Source: Pyrenula massariospora (Eukaryota; Ascomycota; Eurotiomycetes; Pyrenulales; Pyrenulaceae). Taken from it: a stretch of 64,000 nucleotides of DNA. A model generated the notes under the pieces. The model was not told the DNA's origin. It saw nothing but the letters and a program-made list of their open reading frames with translations, and made no database searches. A program made the position numbers and the translations under genes. Below are positions 13,891 to 24,303 of this stretch, piece by piece. Location of the stretch: positions 186,001 to 250,000 of the forward strand of contig JAGFMI010000025.1 of NCBI GenBank assembly GCA_021030905.1. Direction: 5' to 3'. How positions within the stretch are numbered: position 1 is the stretch's first letter; every line of letters begins with the position of its first letter.

Positions 13891-14877
13891 ATGTCCCCTG
13901 ACATTAATACTCTACCTCGATCGCCCGGAAGCAATGCACCTCCAACATCCTCACCGAGAGCCTCTCCATCCTTGTCTAGAAGGACCTCAACAGCCATGGC
14001 TCCTCCCCCAATTCCGCACACGAGCAGCATGCCGACCTCTCCCATGCAGGCTCAATTCAATTCTTCGGGAGACAACACAGGAGTTGGACTGGGCCCAGGT
14101 AGGGCAAATAATACGCTCAATGGACATCTATACTAATCAAGCAAGGCCCCATCCGCCATCCACGACCTCTGACTGCTGCTGAGCTTCATTTGGAACTAGA
14201 GAAGGAACAGGAAGCTGTGGTAGGCTGTGGATTGTGAAATCTGAGCAAGACCGTTCTAAGCAGACTTGCAGGTTAACCGACTTACGAGAGAGCTATCAGC
14301 ACTGAGACAACAAACGCAATCGGTTGCGTCCACCGCCTCATCAACATCTACAAATGACCACAGTGGCGTGAATGTTGTTCCTCTGGAGGCACGACGGCAT
14401 AGATCATCATCCAGTCTCAGTACAAGAAGCATCACCGCCAATGCAGGAACTACCAGCGTCACTGGAGTCGCTCCCGCGCGGGAGACTTCAGTTCCAAGCT
14501 CAGCAAGACCTTCCATGGATATTGCCAGGCCTTCTCTGAGTCGTGAAAACTCCGTTCGCCGCCCTTCTCCGGCCTTGCAATCTTCCCAGTTTGGTCTGGG
14601 TCACGGAAGCGGCTTTGAAAATCGGCAGAATTACTCTGATTCCCTTCGACAGACCCCTTCCCAGACATCTAGGCAGACGACGGACTACACAATGCATCAG
14701 CGATCGCCATCATTCTCCTCGGCGGTCGCAGCTGCAAGATATGAAGAAGCAGCATTCCACCGTGCAGAGCTAGAAGCAGTGAAGAAAGAAAACGAGGCGC
14801 TAAAGCAACGGATCAGAGAACTTGAAAGAAGCTTGAGTCAGCCGTCTGACCGTGCTCAAAGCGAAGCTTCAAATTAG
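13891..14877 (+). CDS. Ser-rich coiled-coil protein, unknown function
   Basis: Three exons: 13891-14098, 14146-14219 and 14272-14877, with introns of 47 and 52 nt, encoding 295 residues. The first intron has a textbook TACTAATC branch site. The N-terminus is Pro/Ser-rich and disordered. The middle exon joins to form a helical block GPIRHPRPLTAAELHLELE, continuing into VNRLTRELSALRQQT (about residues 70-115), which looks like the conserved core. A C-terminal coiled coil (about 245-285, AELEAVKKENEALKQRI) could mediate dimerisation. The middle is Ser/Thr/Arg-rich. An in-frame ATG at 13852 would add 13 residues, but the composition favours 13891. I do not recognise the family beyond a fungal-specific coiled-coil protein. 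Confidence 0.75.
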
Positions 14878-15482
14878 ACCTTGCTGGGAAACATTCTGCA
14901 AATTGCGAAGATGGTTGATAAAGCGCGAAGAATTTCAGCAGATGTGGCTGATGCGCAACACCATCCAGACCTACAGCGAAGGCGTTAAGGAAAAATGGAC
15001 CTTTTTGAGGTTTGGACCAAATTACTTTTGTGGATGGGAACAAGTTCCACGGCAAGGGAAACAGATATCCAGGCGTTGAATGGGAATTAGTCGCGAGATT
15101 CTTCCAAAACGGCCTGGTTCGTTTACTACATATGTACCTACACTTCTCAAGCAGACGTCACTTAAAAGTCAATTGCTCCAGTGAGCACCACTCGTGTAAA
15201 TTATTTCAAGCATCGACTGATAACTTCTGTGCCAACCACGCATCTCGGCCTGTGGCGCAGCGGACGGCGTGCGCCACAACCAGGGATCTGCAGGTACGTC
15301 ATCAGAGACCCCACCATCCCTTCTTGAGGGAGTTTAAGGCAGGGACTGGGAAGGCAACACCTTGTCTGCATGTTCTGTACCTACATAAACTGCTACTTCC
15401 CAAATCCAGACTCTTCGAGATCTCCTACATTTAACGTCTTTTCATACAATCAAGTCCACACTGCCCGTTTCAAATCATCAAC
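14878..15482. other. Intergenic, promoter of Vip1-type gene
   Basis: About 0.6 kb with no supported gene. It contains the 3' flank of the coiled-coil gene and the promoter and leader of the RRM protein gene. Confidence 0.5.
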
Positions 15483-16471
15483 ATGGCGACCACTGTGCAT
15501 GTCCAAGGCATCTCCAGCACGACCAGTGAGAAGGAGGTGCGAGACTTCTTTAGTTTCTGGTATGTCTATCCATCCCTGCTCGACTTTCCGTCAACTCCCC
15601 TTGTCGACATCAACTTCATCAGATCATTTGCTGACTAGCATCCTGTAGCGGCAAAATCACCTCCCTTTCATTGACACCCACGTCCGATGCCGCCGATGCT
15701 TCTAAATCCGCTACGGTGACATTCGAGAAAGAGACTGCGGCAAAGACTGCCCTCCTGCTCGACAATACCCAGCTTGGTCCGTCCCAAGTTCACGTCTCCA
15801 CTGCAGCTTCTCTAGACGATCTCTCCAAGACTGCTCCAACCTCTACCTCCGAGCACCAGGACGACGACCACATCGCTCAAGAAGACAAACCTCGCTCCCG
15901 CATTATTGCCGAATATCTCGCACACGGGTATACTATCTCTGACGGCGCTATCCAGCGTGCCATCGCTCTCGACCAGAAACATGGTTTCAGCTCCAGATTC
16001 ACCTCAGCTCTCTCCAGCTTCGATAGCAAGGTCAAGGCTACTGAGAAGGCACGTTCAATGGATACCAGCTACGGCATCACTGCGAAAGCAAACGCCGGCT
16101 GGCAGGGTCTAAATTCCTATTTCGAGAAGGCCCTAGGCACCCCAACAGGCCAGAAGGTCAGGGACTTTTACCTGCAAGGTGATAAGCAAGTCAGGGAAGT
16201 GCACGCAGAAGCAAGGAGATTGGCCGATCTGAAGGGTGGAAAGGCTCCGACCGAGAAGAATGAACCTGAACATGTTGCCGGAACGGACAAGACAGTTTGT
16301 AAGTGTGCTGGCGATAGTGGAAATTGCCCATGCGAGCCGGGGAAATGTGCTTGCTCGAGCTGCCCGAAGAGTACTTCAGAAACTGCGGAAGAGGTCGAGA
16401 AGGCTTCCAGTGCGGCTAAACCAGTGGAGACTGGTCCTGCTGGTACGGCCACTACCGCAACTACGACGTGA
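15483..16471 (+). CDS. vip1: Vip1-type RRM protein with metallothionein-like tail
   Basis: Two exons, 15483-15559 and 15649-16471, with an 89-nt intron, giving 299 residues. An N-terminal RRM (about 4-75: TVHVQGISSTTSEKEVRDFF, then VTFEKETAAKTAL) starts the protein. A conserved helical region follows (about 110-215: SRIIAEYLAHGY, GLNSYFEKALGTPTGQ), as in S. pombe Vip1 and its fungal orthologues, where the role is poorly known. The splice makes the conserved SFCGKITSLSL block. Near the C-terminus lies a compact cluster, Cys 243, 245, 252, 254, 259, 261 and 264 (CxC-x6-CxC-x4-CxC-x2-C). The order and spacing closely match small fungal copper metallothioneins such as that of Neurospora. A thiolate metal-binding tail is inferred. 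After it comes a short Ala/Thr-rich end. Confidence 0.9.
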
Positions 16472-17501
16472 TCGCACTTATTCAACTGTAAGTCATAGTT
16501 GACATGGGCAAACCTGGGAGGCAAAGGCTGGCTAGCTCTGCTTAGATGGAAGTGCTGCTCGCGAATGATGAAGGAGACTTATCGGTGGGCAATGTTTTTC
16601 CATCATTGCATGGGTGACGAGAAACGGAGTTTTCGATTTCTTTCACGGGCCAAAAGACTTGATGTTTAACGCCCTCTGGAGGGGATGTAGTCAATCAACT
16701 TTCCTATGATCACACAATAGAGTATAGGTCAATATCTTCGTAATGACTGCCTTTTACATTTCCCCATTACCCCCCCGGATCCCGTGTAAGAACCCAAGCC
16801 AATACCCACAGGCATTTAACAACCAACCTTGTGGAATAAAATCCCTATCTAGAGTCGCGTCTACCAGCACTTTTTTAGCACTGAGCCCACAAAATACACT
16901 CTTGGGAGCGATATTCTTACTTCCACGGTCCTTGTCAAGAGCCACACCGAAATCCAACCTTTTGTATTACTTCCTCCTTTTTCTATATCCGAAATACTTT
17001 TCCAAGAAGGCCCATTCGATACTGTACCAAGATCAGACCAGATCAAATCAAATTTCCACCCGGAGCCGCCGCCGTACCCAACAGGGATACCAATCCTTCC
17101 CGCTCCGCTAAGTTAGGTATCTCGGGTTTTCTCTACCAAGGAGCTTTCTCTACATCGAGGCATGTCAGCTTCGGGGGAATTCGAACACCGCTGTGGATCT
17201 ATAACTGAAGTCTAAGTTCTCTCTTGGCGCTACGGGGGCGAGGCTACGTGCCTTGCCTGGATACCTGGCTGGCCCCATGATGGACTTTTGGGTTGTAAGA
17301 TGGAATGGGACGGCGGTGGTTAGATTCGCTTTGTTCGGTGGGTATGTATTATACTGTGTCTACACCCAGACTTGTTGGATTCGCGTCTTTGCGATTTTCC
17401 ATCTCTGTCTGTATATTTCTCACAAAAGTCTCCCTTCTTATTTCTTAGCTCTTTACAATCAAGATTAGACTTGAAACAACCTCCCAGACCGCGCTAAGGA
17501 C
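16472..17501. other. Intergenic, possible leader or upstream exon
   Basis: About 1 kb. No strong gene. A short frame beginning MMDFWVVRWNG near 17278 could be an upstream exon of the tiny membrane ORF that follows, but the splice is not convincing. The rest looks non-coding. Confidence 0.4.
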
Positions 17502-17666
17502 ATGCTCCTCGCCATCATAATTTGCCTGTTATTCTGGTATCTGTTCGACCAGGCCGGATGGAGACTCTCAATGCGGATGAATGCGCTGGAGCAGGAGGAT
17601 CCTAGCACAGACGCGGAGCCAGAGGCAGAAGAGGTAGAACGAGACGTGGAGGCAGGAAAGATATGA
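17502..17666 (+). CDS. Possible small single-pass membrane protein
   Basis: A 54-residue ORF. The N-terminal half is a clear membrane segment (LLAIIICLLFWYLF, residues 2-15) followed by Asp-Gln-Ala-Gly-Trp-Arg and a strongly acidic tail (about 29-54, many Glu/Asp). This order is unlike random translation. It may be a whole microprotein. Alternatively it is the last exon of a two-exon gene: a donor near 17338 and an acceptor at 17487 would join an upstream MMDFWVVRW.. exon to ..DRAKDMLLAI. I know no family for it. It sits between the Vip1-type gene and the proteasome gene. Confidence 0.35.
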   Translation: MLLAIIICLLFWYLFDQAGWRLSMRMNALEQEDPSTDAEPEAEEVERDVEAGKI

Positions 17667-18350
17667 GGGTGCTGGGAGCGGATAAAAGCTCGTTGGAAAT
17701 GAATCAAGAGGAACGGTTTAGTCGGTTGCTCAGGGGAAGCGCTTGGTGCGCAATCAGCGGCGAGAGAGGATGGATGGTCATCTGACGGCGGAAAGAAAAG
17801 GTGCGACTTACGGAAGATCTTGTGGGCGGTCCGATGAAGAGAGCGCAACAGATTTGCTCCACATACAACGAGGTTTGAGGTTTGGCGCAAAATCAAAGGC
17901 AGCTTTCGAACCTGCCGCAGTTCTTTGTCGGTCGCAGCCGTTTCACATTAAGAAGCTTACGGGTGTTTTTAGAACGTGCAGGTGCGTGGTGAAAAGACTT
18001 TGGTGGAAGGAGTGTTGGGGAGAATGTGATGGCAAATGGCAGGGATGATTGGTAGCTTCGTGGATCGGGCCATCCGACCAGTTGGAACACGGACATAGTC
18101 GAATACGAATCCATAAGAATGGGGAGAATGGTTTTCCGTGAATGTCAACGTGAGAGCGTCAGGCGGTAAGGGAGATGGCTAAGAGCTGAAGGCTGGCCGT
18201 CTATATTTCAAAACTCCGCGCTCCCACTCTGAGGAGAAGGAGGGTTCAGGATAGTGAGAACAATTTTCGAGAGTTCAGAAGAATTTCAACCTAAATTTCC
18301 AGCGCTATGCAGAGACTGAGGTAGCAAGAAAAGAGTCCAGAAGATTTGGT
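17667..18350. other. Intergenic, no gene supported
   Basis: About 0.7 kb. The minus-strand frame covering 17465-17896 overlaps the tiny ORF antisense and shows no domain. The right part is the 3' flank of the minus-strand proteasome gene. Confidence 0.45.
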
Positions 18351-19431
18351 CTACAGTTGTAATAAGTACTCTTCGACCTCCTCCTTCGTCAGCTTTCGGA
18401 ACCTCGGTCCTACCGCACCTTCCACGCCTTCATAGCCCAGAAGATGATTTGCTGGCTCGCCTACGATACCTGGCCGTTGTTAGCTTCACTGTCTGCTAGC
18501 CGAGATGGAACTGCAAACCAATTTCCACTGTATCTCCGTTCATTTCGCCTTCGATAGTCTCCTTGAGTGTCAACAGCGCAATGTGGACGGCATCCTCCAA
18601 CTCCAGGCTATCATTAAACCTCTTTTCCAAGAAAGTCTTTGCGTTTGTCGCGTTCTTCCCGATCGCCGTAGCCTTCCATGGAAAATAGCTACCACTCGGA
18701 TCTACTTGGTATAGACTTGGACCGCCTTTCAATATTCCCCCTGTTTTCCCGCTACTCGCCTTTTTCTTTTCCAACTCTGTCTCGGCTTCCTTCGCTTCTT
18801 CTGTCTCGGCTTCGATACCATCGTCCCAGCCTGCTATCAGTAGGCTCACACCATAAGGCCGTACACCGCCGGACTGTGTGGCTTCCTGCACCGTTCGCGC
18901 CACATCTTGGACGAGGATTCGGGTTGGAGGGTACTCATTGTAAATGCGCTTATAGCCAGTGTGGGAAACTTTTCGAGCCTTGTCGACGAGAACTCGATAG
19001 TCGGGACCCATGCCGGAGTATACCATGCCAATATTCGGGGTGATTAGGGAAATTTTGGAGAGGGACGGAGGGTCGATGAGCGGCGAGGAGGATTTCTTTT
19101 CGGTCGCAAGAACAACTCCATTTGTTGCTAAATGTATCGAGTTAGAAATTTCAACTATATTGTGATCTCGCAAGGCACTATGGCGAGAAACTCTAAGAGC
19201 GAGAAAGTTGAGGTACCTTTGATTCCTAACGACGTGACGCCTTGGTTGACCGCATTAAGGGCATATTCTGTCGGAAAGTTAGGGATGAATTCCCTCTTGA
19301 CACCTAGATCTGTGTAGTACCTATCTGTACCAGCTTTCCACTACCGATTATCAGTAAAATGCATCGGAGCCAAGCTGGATAGCTTACCTGGGATTGAATG
19401 TAGTGAGAGAGAAGGAGTACCGGTCCGCCAT
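18351..19431 (-). CDS. PRE8: 20S proteasome subunit alpha-2
   Basis: Five exons: 19388-19431 (44 nt), 19321-19340 (20 nt), 19217-19267, 18519-19127 and 18351-18469, with introns of 47, 53, 89 and 49 nt, giving 280 residues. The alpha-ring subunit of the 20S core particle gates and holds the protein-degrading chamber. The assembled N-terminus [26 protein letters not shown] is the alpha-subunit signature. [15 protein letters not shown] and the C-terminal GPRFRKLT match alpha-2. Stopping at the in-frame stop at 18496 would lose the conserved last 40 residues; splicing out 18470-18518 restores them. A charged insert of about 30 residues (about 143-173) makes it longer than the 250-residue yeast protein. 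Such inserts occur in other filamentous fungi as far as I recall. Confidence 0.95.
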
Positions 19432-19889
19432 TGGACCCGATGAACGAGTTCAGAAGCCAAAGGAGTTGTGAAAGATGCGTTACTTTTGTGAGATGCTAAA
19501 TTGAATCCAGAGTCCCAGACCGGCGTTGTCAGAAAGAAAGTGGTCTGGAGGCAGCAGCTTGACGCGGATGCGATGCTGAGCTTCAAAGTCCCAAACGAGG
19601 AAAGCTTTGGACAAGGCAAGCTTAAACCTATTCAGGTTTAGAGCCAGATGTTTGAATGCTAAGAACATCAGCCTTTGACTGTCTAACCATAATTTGAACT
19701 GTTTCTTCCCCCTTTGTTTGCTGTGTATGGCATGATACTTGAGAAAGAAGCATGGCACTCGGCTCTTTATTGTCATCCAACCCTCCTGCTTGAGCCTGGT
19801 GGGCTCTCTCAGACTAATATTTGACACGCAAGAGAGTTTTCGAAAATTTCCGTTTAAGAGCCTAGATACTCTCTATTTCGGTGCAAGAT
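19432..19889. promoter_or_regulatory. Divergent promoter, PRE8 / RING-CH gene
   Basis: 458 bp shared by two divergent genes. GAAGCCAAAGG lies at about 19451-19461, close to the PRE8 start. It faintly recalls Rpn4-type proteasome elements of yeasts, but I would not call it one without comparison. No TATA box stands out. Confidence 0.4.
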
Positions 19890-20795
19890 ATGGACTCTGG
19901 AGCTTCAGACCATGACGAGCCTCAAGAATCTTCAGTACAGCCAGCAAAATACTTTCCCACTATCCGTTGTTATGTTTGCGGAGAGACCGGGTATGCGCAG
20001 GTAGAATCATCCTTCATCTCAAGGACCCCACGGGTAACCTATACGACACCATATTCTTCGCAATTAGGACCACTAGTACTACCATGCAAATGCAAGACCA
20101 ACTTTGTCCATGAAGCTTGTTTTGCCCAAATGCGCACCTACTACCTCGCTCAAGGTAACCCAGGCGCAAAAAGGTGTACGGTGTGCCGCACAGATTTCCG
20201 ATTCGAGCGTTTGTTCTGGGCCAAAATGATCGACAACTGGCTTGCTCATCTCGTCTTAGCCATTTTGATAGCTCTTCTCATCGTATACCTGTTCGGCTTT
20301 ATTGCCGATCCGATCATCAACCTATACCTCGATCCCTTAGAGACCATCAGAAACTCCGACTACTTTGCACCCAACATTGATCCTTTGGCCGAATACCTCG
20401 GGAAGAAGAACTCATTCTGGGTACAGCACTTTGCGAAGGGATTGTCCTCTCTCGGCGTACTATCTTGTATCAATGTTTTCCTTTCGATGTCACCGATCCA
20501 TTGGTGGAACTTCCGTACTTCGAATATTTTCAGAGGCAGCGGTCGGCCGACCAATACTGGGCGTGAGCGAGTCGCAAATATCAGCCTCACCGTGATCGCG
20601 ATTGGTATCATATCATTTTTATTCTACCTGTGGAAATCTATCAAACTCTTCACTGAACGGGAGCTGCGAAGATTTAGTCTCATCGTCCTAAATACGCAAA
20701 ACTTCATGAATTTCCCCGAATATCAGAGTGTTCAGTACGACAAAGCGGCGCAAGATCAGTATAACTCCTCGCAGCTAGCACAGGACATTCAGTAA
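19890..20795 (+). CDS. RING-CH (RINGv) membrane E3 ligase-like protein
   Basis: Single exon, 301 residues. The N-terminal RING-variant zinc domain has Cys27, Cys30, Cys66, Cys68, His74, Cys77, Cys96 and Cys99, the C4HC3 order of MARCH-type ubiquitin ligases, with an unusually long 35-residue first loop. Membrane segments follow at about 118-138 (LVLAILIALLIVYLFGF), about 190-208 and about 235-255. It is therefore probably an E3 ligase of an internal membrane; the substrate is unknown. A GTG 9 nt upstream also opens the frame, but the ATG at 19890 is the first proper start. It is divergent from the proteasome gene, which may be coincidence. Confidence 0.85.
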   Translation: MDSGASDHDEPQESSVQPAKYFPTIRCYVCGETGYAQVESSFISRTPRVTYTTPYSSQLGPLVLPCKCKTNFVHEACFAQMRTYYLAQGNPGAKRCTVCRTDFRFERLFWAKMIDNWLAHLVLAILIALLIVYLFGFIADPIINLYLDPLETIRNSDYFAPNIDPLAEYLGKKNSFWVQHFAKGLSSLGVLSCINVFLSMSPIHWWNFRTSNIFRGSGRPTNTGRERVANISLTVIAIGIISFLFYLWKSIKLFTERELRRFSLIVLNTQNFMNFPEYQSVQYDKAAQDQYNSSQLAQDIQ

Positions 20796-21484
20796 TTGCT
20801 TCTGGTGCGCCCGAAATATCGGGATGACAGATGCGCGAGAAATCCGAGAGACGGCATGTCATCAAATATGTTATCTTCATGAATACCGAAGATAACTTCA
20901 TGGCGTACGTAGATGGTCCATCCTTCCAAGCCGTGCTTTGACGAAATCTACGATGGACGAGGCTTTGGCGCCAGTATCTGTGTTGAGTTAACCATTCTCC
21001 GCCCGATATATCTTAATTATGGGACAAAAAGGTAAGGAATTCCTTGTAGCCATTTCTTGATCAGGACACACACAACGGATTTCAGCCTACTCGCCCAACT
21101 TTGAGTTGCCACGACCCTGATCACCATGGCGTGCCAATCAGTCAGTGTGCGAAGAGCGATTGCAGCATTGATTCGTGGCTAAGAGCGTCTTGCTTGTGGC
21201 CATGGGAGTCAAGCGGCATTGCCAACTACGATCCGCGCACCACACTGCGCAATAGCATGCTGTTTGTGGCGATCAACGTTGGCACATTGCGATTCTATAG
21301 CTCCAAGATTAAGAAACATCAACGTTGGCGGTCGGCTCTGTTCGACACTTCACTGCGCTCCCTTCGCTCCTTCCCGTGTGATTGCATCCAAAACTCCACA
21401 TTTTCATACCCTCATCACTAAAAATCATAAATTCACTTAACCGTAGCATCACAACTTGACAATCACAGCAGCTGACCAAAACCC
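20796..21484. other. Intergenic, no gene supported
   Basis: About 0.7 kb between two plus-strand genes. It contains the 3' flank of the RING-CH gene and the promoter of the next one. Frames here (for example 21101-21421) have no support. Confidence 0.5.
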
Positions 21485-22709
21485 ATGGCGGAAGATTACG
21501 TTTGCGAATGGCCGAGCGACGAGCCAACAATGACCGACCGCGATCTTGCAGCGCTCTACCTTCGGTATCCAGAAATGGCAAATTTTGAAGAGACAGCGCC
21601 TCTCGAACCCTTTCCAAATCTCGGCAGCCCAAGCTCTGTTCAAGCGAATGATGCAAGCTCTTCCGGAGAGCCTACTCTAGTCTCTTCGGTCGAGGATGAA
21701 CAAGAAGATTACTCTCATCACGGCTATCAAACGGCAACTTCCACCCAGACGTCCTCGAGCCGCCATTTGTCTGACACAAGTGAAGCACAACGAACCGTTT
21801 CAAACATAATTACGTCTCTGGACGCGGCGAATCTAAAACCTTGTACAAAAGAAGTGTGGCAGGAGATCAAGGTTGCATTATTTTCAACTTTTCAGCTTTT
21901 TCACGAGTCTATGCAATATGGCCGTGATGCCTCAAGCGACGAGCTAGATCAATATCAAGGCATGTTAGACGGCGTCGCTAGCCATCTTTGGATGTATCAC
22001 GCGACCATTGAGGAGCAGCGCGAGACCATGAATGACCTTATCGCACGAGCAATATTCACAATCGCACCGATGCAGGACAGTATTGTGGCCTTTTGGAATG
22101 TGCGTCAGCAGATAATTAAAAGGTAAGCTGTATCTCTTCACACGAAGCAACATTTGTCCATGCGGAGGTCAACTTCCGTCTCCCATGAGCCCAGATTGTG
22201 AGACACCCAAATTTAAGCTTTGACTGACTCATGCTTTCAGGAACTTGATGATACCTGTGCGTGACGAGGCAAACCTCCTCTCTACCTTCATGGAGTTCAT
22301 GGAGACATTTATTCGCCCACTGCTTCGCAAATTTCGATCGCCAAAGCCTCAGCCGCTCACTTCTGTCTTCAGGTCTCTTGAACATGTATACTATGCGCTG
22401 CTAAATTGCAACGATGCCTACAAAGATCTCCTCAAAGAAGCTGAAGAACTTTGCGAACAATACCTTGACCCTCTTCATAACAAAATTGAGTGTTGTCCGA
22501 GTTTGCGGTCGCAGATTGCTGAATTCGAAAAGGCGAAGGCAGATGCAGAAATAGCTAATCCTGTAAACTTCCACCCGCCGTCTGTGCCCTGTGCGGCTCA
22601 TGGACCTGATGCAGGAAGACAGATGTCGATGGGGGGATCGTCTTCTCATGGAAACTCCATCACCATACGACGACCGCAAAGAGTGTTTAGAAAGGAACAG
22701 ACATTTTGA
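21485..22709 (+). CDS. Unknown helical protein
   Basis: Two exons, 21485-22122 and 22241-22709, with a 118-nt intron, encoding 368 residues. The splice keeps the frame (..QQIIKR then NLMIPVRDEANLL). The first 30 residues are acidic with tryptophan (CEWPSDEPTMTDRDLAALYL), then comes a Ser-rich disordered part to about 105. A mainly alpha-helical region spans about 108-320 (KEVWQEIKVALFSTFQLF, AYKDLLKEAEELCEQYL), with no membrane segment and no catalytic motif that I know. The C-terminus is Ser/Arg-rich. I do not recognise the family. It is likely fungal-specific and soluble. Confidence 0.75.
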
Positions 22710-23475
22710 TGATGCGTCATCATTACTTGTTGCTTCATGGTAGGCTTGACGTTTTTCGGAACTCCTATTTTGAAGGAAACCGCAACAAAAGGAAGGAGAT
22801 AGAGGCCCTATGAAGTTGTCGACAAGGTATTACATTTGAAATGTCTGAATTCTGGTCTCAGCCAATTAAATTCTCGGGCACCTCTACTTGGTGTTGGAAA
22901 TTATCATCAAAGCGCGCAACATGAATATAACCTACAATCAAAAGCTAGCCTCGGAAGAAATGGACAAAAAGGTATAACACCAAGCTCCTACGGTTATGGC
23001 GCTTGCCTGGCAGTATTTCAGGGAACGGTGTTCGGAATCAGAAGCGAGGGAGAACTGGATAGATCACACTTGGCTCAGATATCGGGCGTAAGTCAATGTA
23101 CATCCGCGTAAAGGTTTGTTCGTAGTTGGCCGGACTTGCGACTTGGCTGGGACCGTGTTGATCCCTTCATGGACTTCGCACTGATGCATGGTGAGAGAGG
23201 GACGGTGGAAGACATAATGGCAAACGAATAACACCAAATATTAAGATAACTTTAATCCATCTTCGAGCTATAATGTGGCCTTTGAGTCGTAACATGAGCT
23301 TGAAGCACACGCGGGCCCCATTTCCCGCATTTAATCTGGAGTATTTTAACCGCCCCTTTTGACGACCCTCTAATATTGCACAGTCGCCGACTACTCACCT
23401 CTTTGTCTTCCATATGTTTATAGTTGTAGCACGGTGAAGTCTGATAATTTGGGTCTTAAAATTGCAGAAGTCGTC
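22710..23475. other. Intergenic, no gene supported
   Basis: About 0.77 kb. The frame at 22836-23111 has no recognisable feature. The right end is the promoter and leader of the EXPERA gene. Confidence 0.5.
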
Positions 23476-24303
23476 ATGTCCCCACAACTTTTAAGATCTC
23501 GGCCTTTGGATGTGGTCTATCTCGTGTTCTTCGTCCTACATATTTTGATTATTCTTCACGTTGACCTTGTACCTTTCTATCCTCCTTCAACAACGCCGAA
23601 ATTCCTTCTATCAATCCGACAGTTCTATATCACTACATATAAAGACGACTTCTTCAAGAACCCGCCGCAATGGTTCATGTGGTATGCTGCTCTGGAAGGG
23701 CTCTATCACTTGCCACTCAGCATCTGGATAATCCCGCAGATCTGGAAAGGCAAGCTCGCTTCCAACATCATCCATACTAGTATTCGACTATACCTTTTCC
23801 CCAAATGCAAAAGACAGGGCGCCGAAAGGGCATTTAGAGTTACTTCCAAATATTATTCAAGTCTTAGTCAATTACCATCTCTTCGGATCTTAGGCCACAA
23901 CGGCGTTGTTTTGCAAGTCTGCGCTACGATTCAAGAGACGGCTAACTAAGTGCAATAGATTCATCAATGGTTCCTTTGCACCTCCTTCCATTCTCTGTCC
24001 TCACGTTCACGACCACGCTTACATGTGTGGCTGAGTTTCTAAGCTGGCCGAGCCATTCAGCATCAGAAAAGATTGCTCTTGCGCAGCTCTACGTTCCTTA
24101 TTGCATCCTTGGTAGGCAACCTTTTCTTTTTGGATCTTCAGACACCTGCTTCAACCTAGAGCGTGGCACTGACCTTGGACTTAGCGGGATTTATGGGAAT
24201 AGATATGTTTCTGCGTCTTAGAAAACAGCTACTTCTACAAGACCTTCAGGCTAAGCCGATGAAGGCGGAAGCAGTACTAGTGGAAAGGAGAAAGGCAGAT
24301 TGA
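23476..24303 (+). CDS. EXPERA-domain membrane protein (TMEM97/sigma-2 receptor-like)
   Basis: Three exons: 23476-23749, 23959-24111 and 24185-24303, giving 181 residues with four membrane segments: about 9-34 (VVYLVFFVLHILIILHV), about 65-90 (MWYAALEGLYHLPLSIWI), about 97-120 and about 135-155. This is the EXPERA fold of TMEM97, Ema19 and the emopamil-binding family, which act on sterols and membrane trafficking in the ER. Substrate and partners are unknown here. The first intron begins with GC (AAAG then GCAAGC) and ends AATAG; this join gives ..QIWKDSSMVPLHLL, as in homologues. The second intron (73 nt, GTAGGC..TTAG) joins ..YCIL to AGFMGIDMFL. The C-terminal tail is charged (..ERRKAD). Confidence 0.8.

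Noticed and set aside
16743-17111. 122-codon plus-strand frame
   Set aside because: Composition and lack of domain suggest non-coding leader or spacer sequence.
17170-17190. Reverse-strand GTTCGAATTCC resembling a T-loop
   Set aside because: Flanking bases do not pair into a T-stem and no cloverleaf can be drawn.
18496-18518. In-frame stop giving proteasome alpha-2 a short C-terminus
   Set aside because: The stop lies in a 49-nt intron; splicing restores the conserved GPRFRKLT end.
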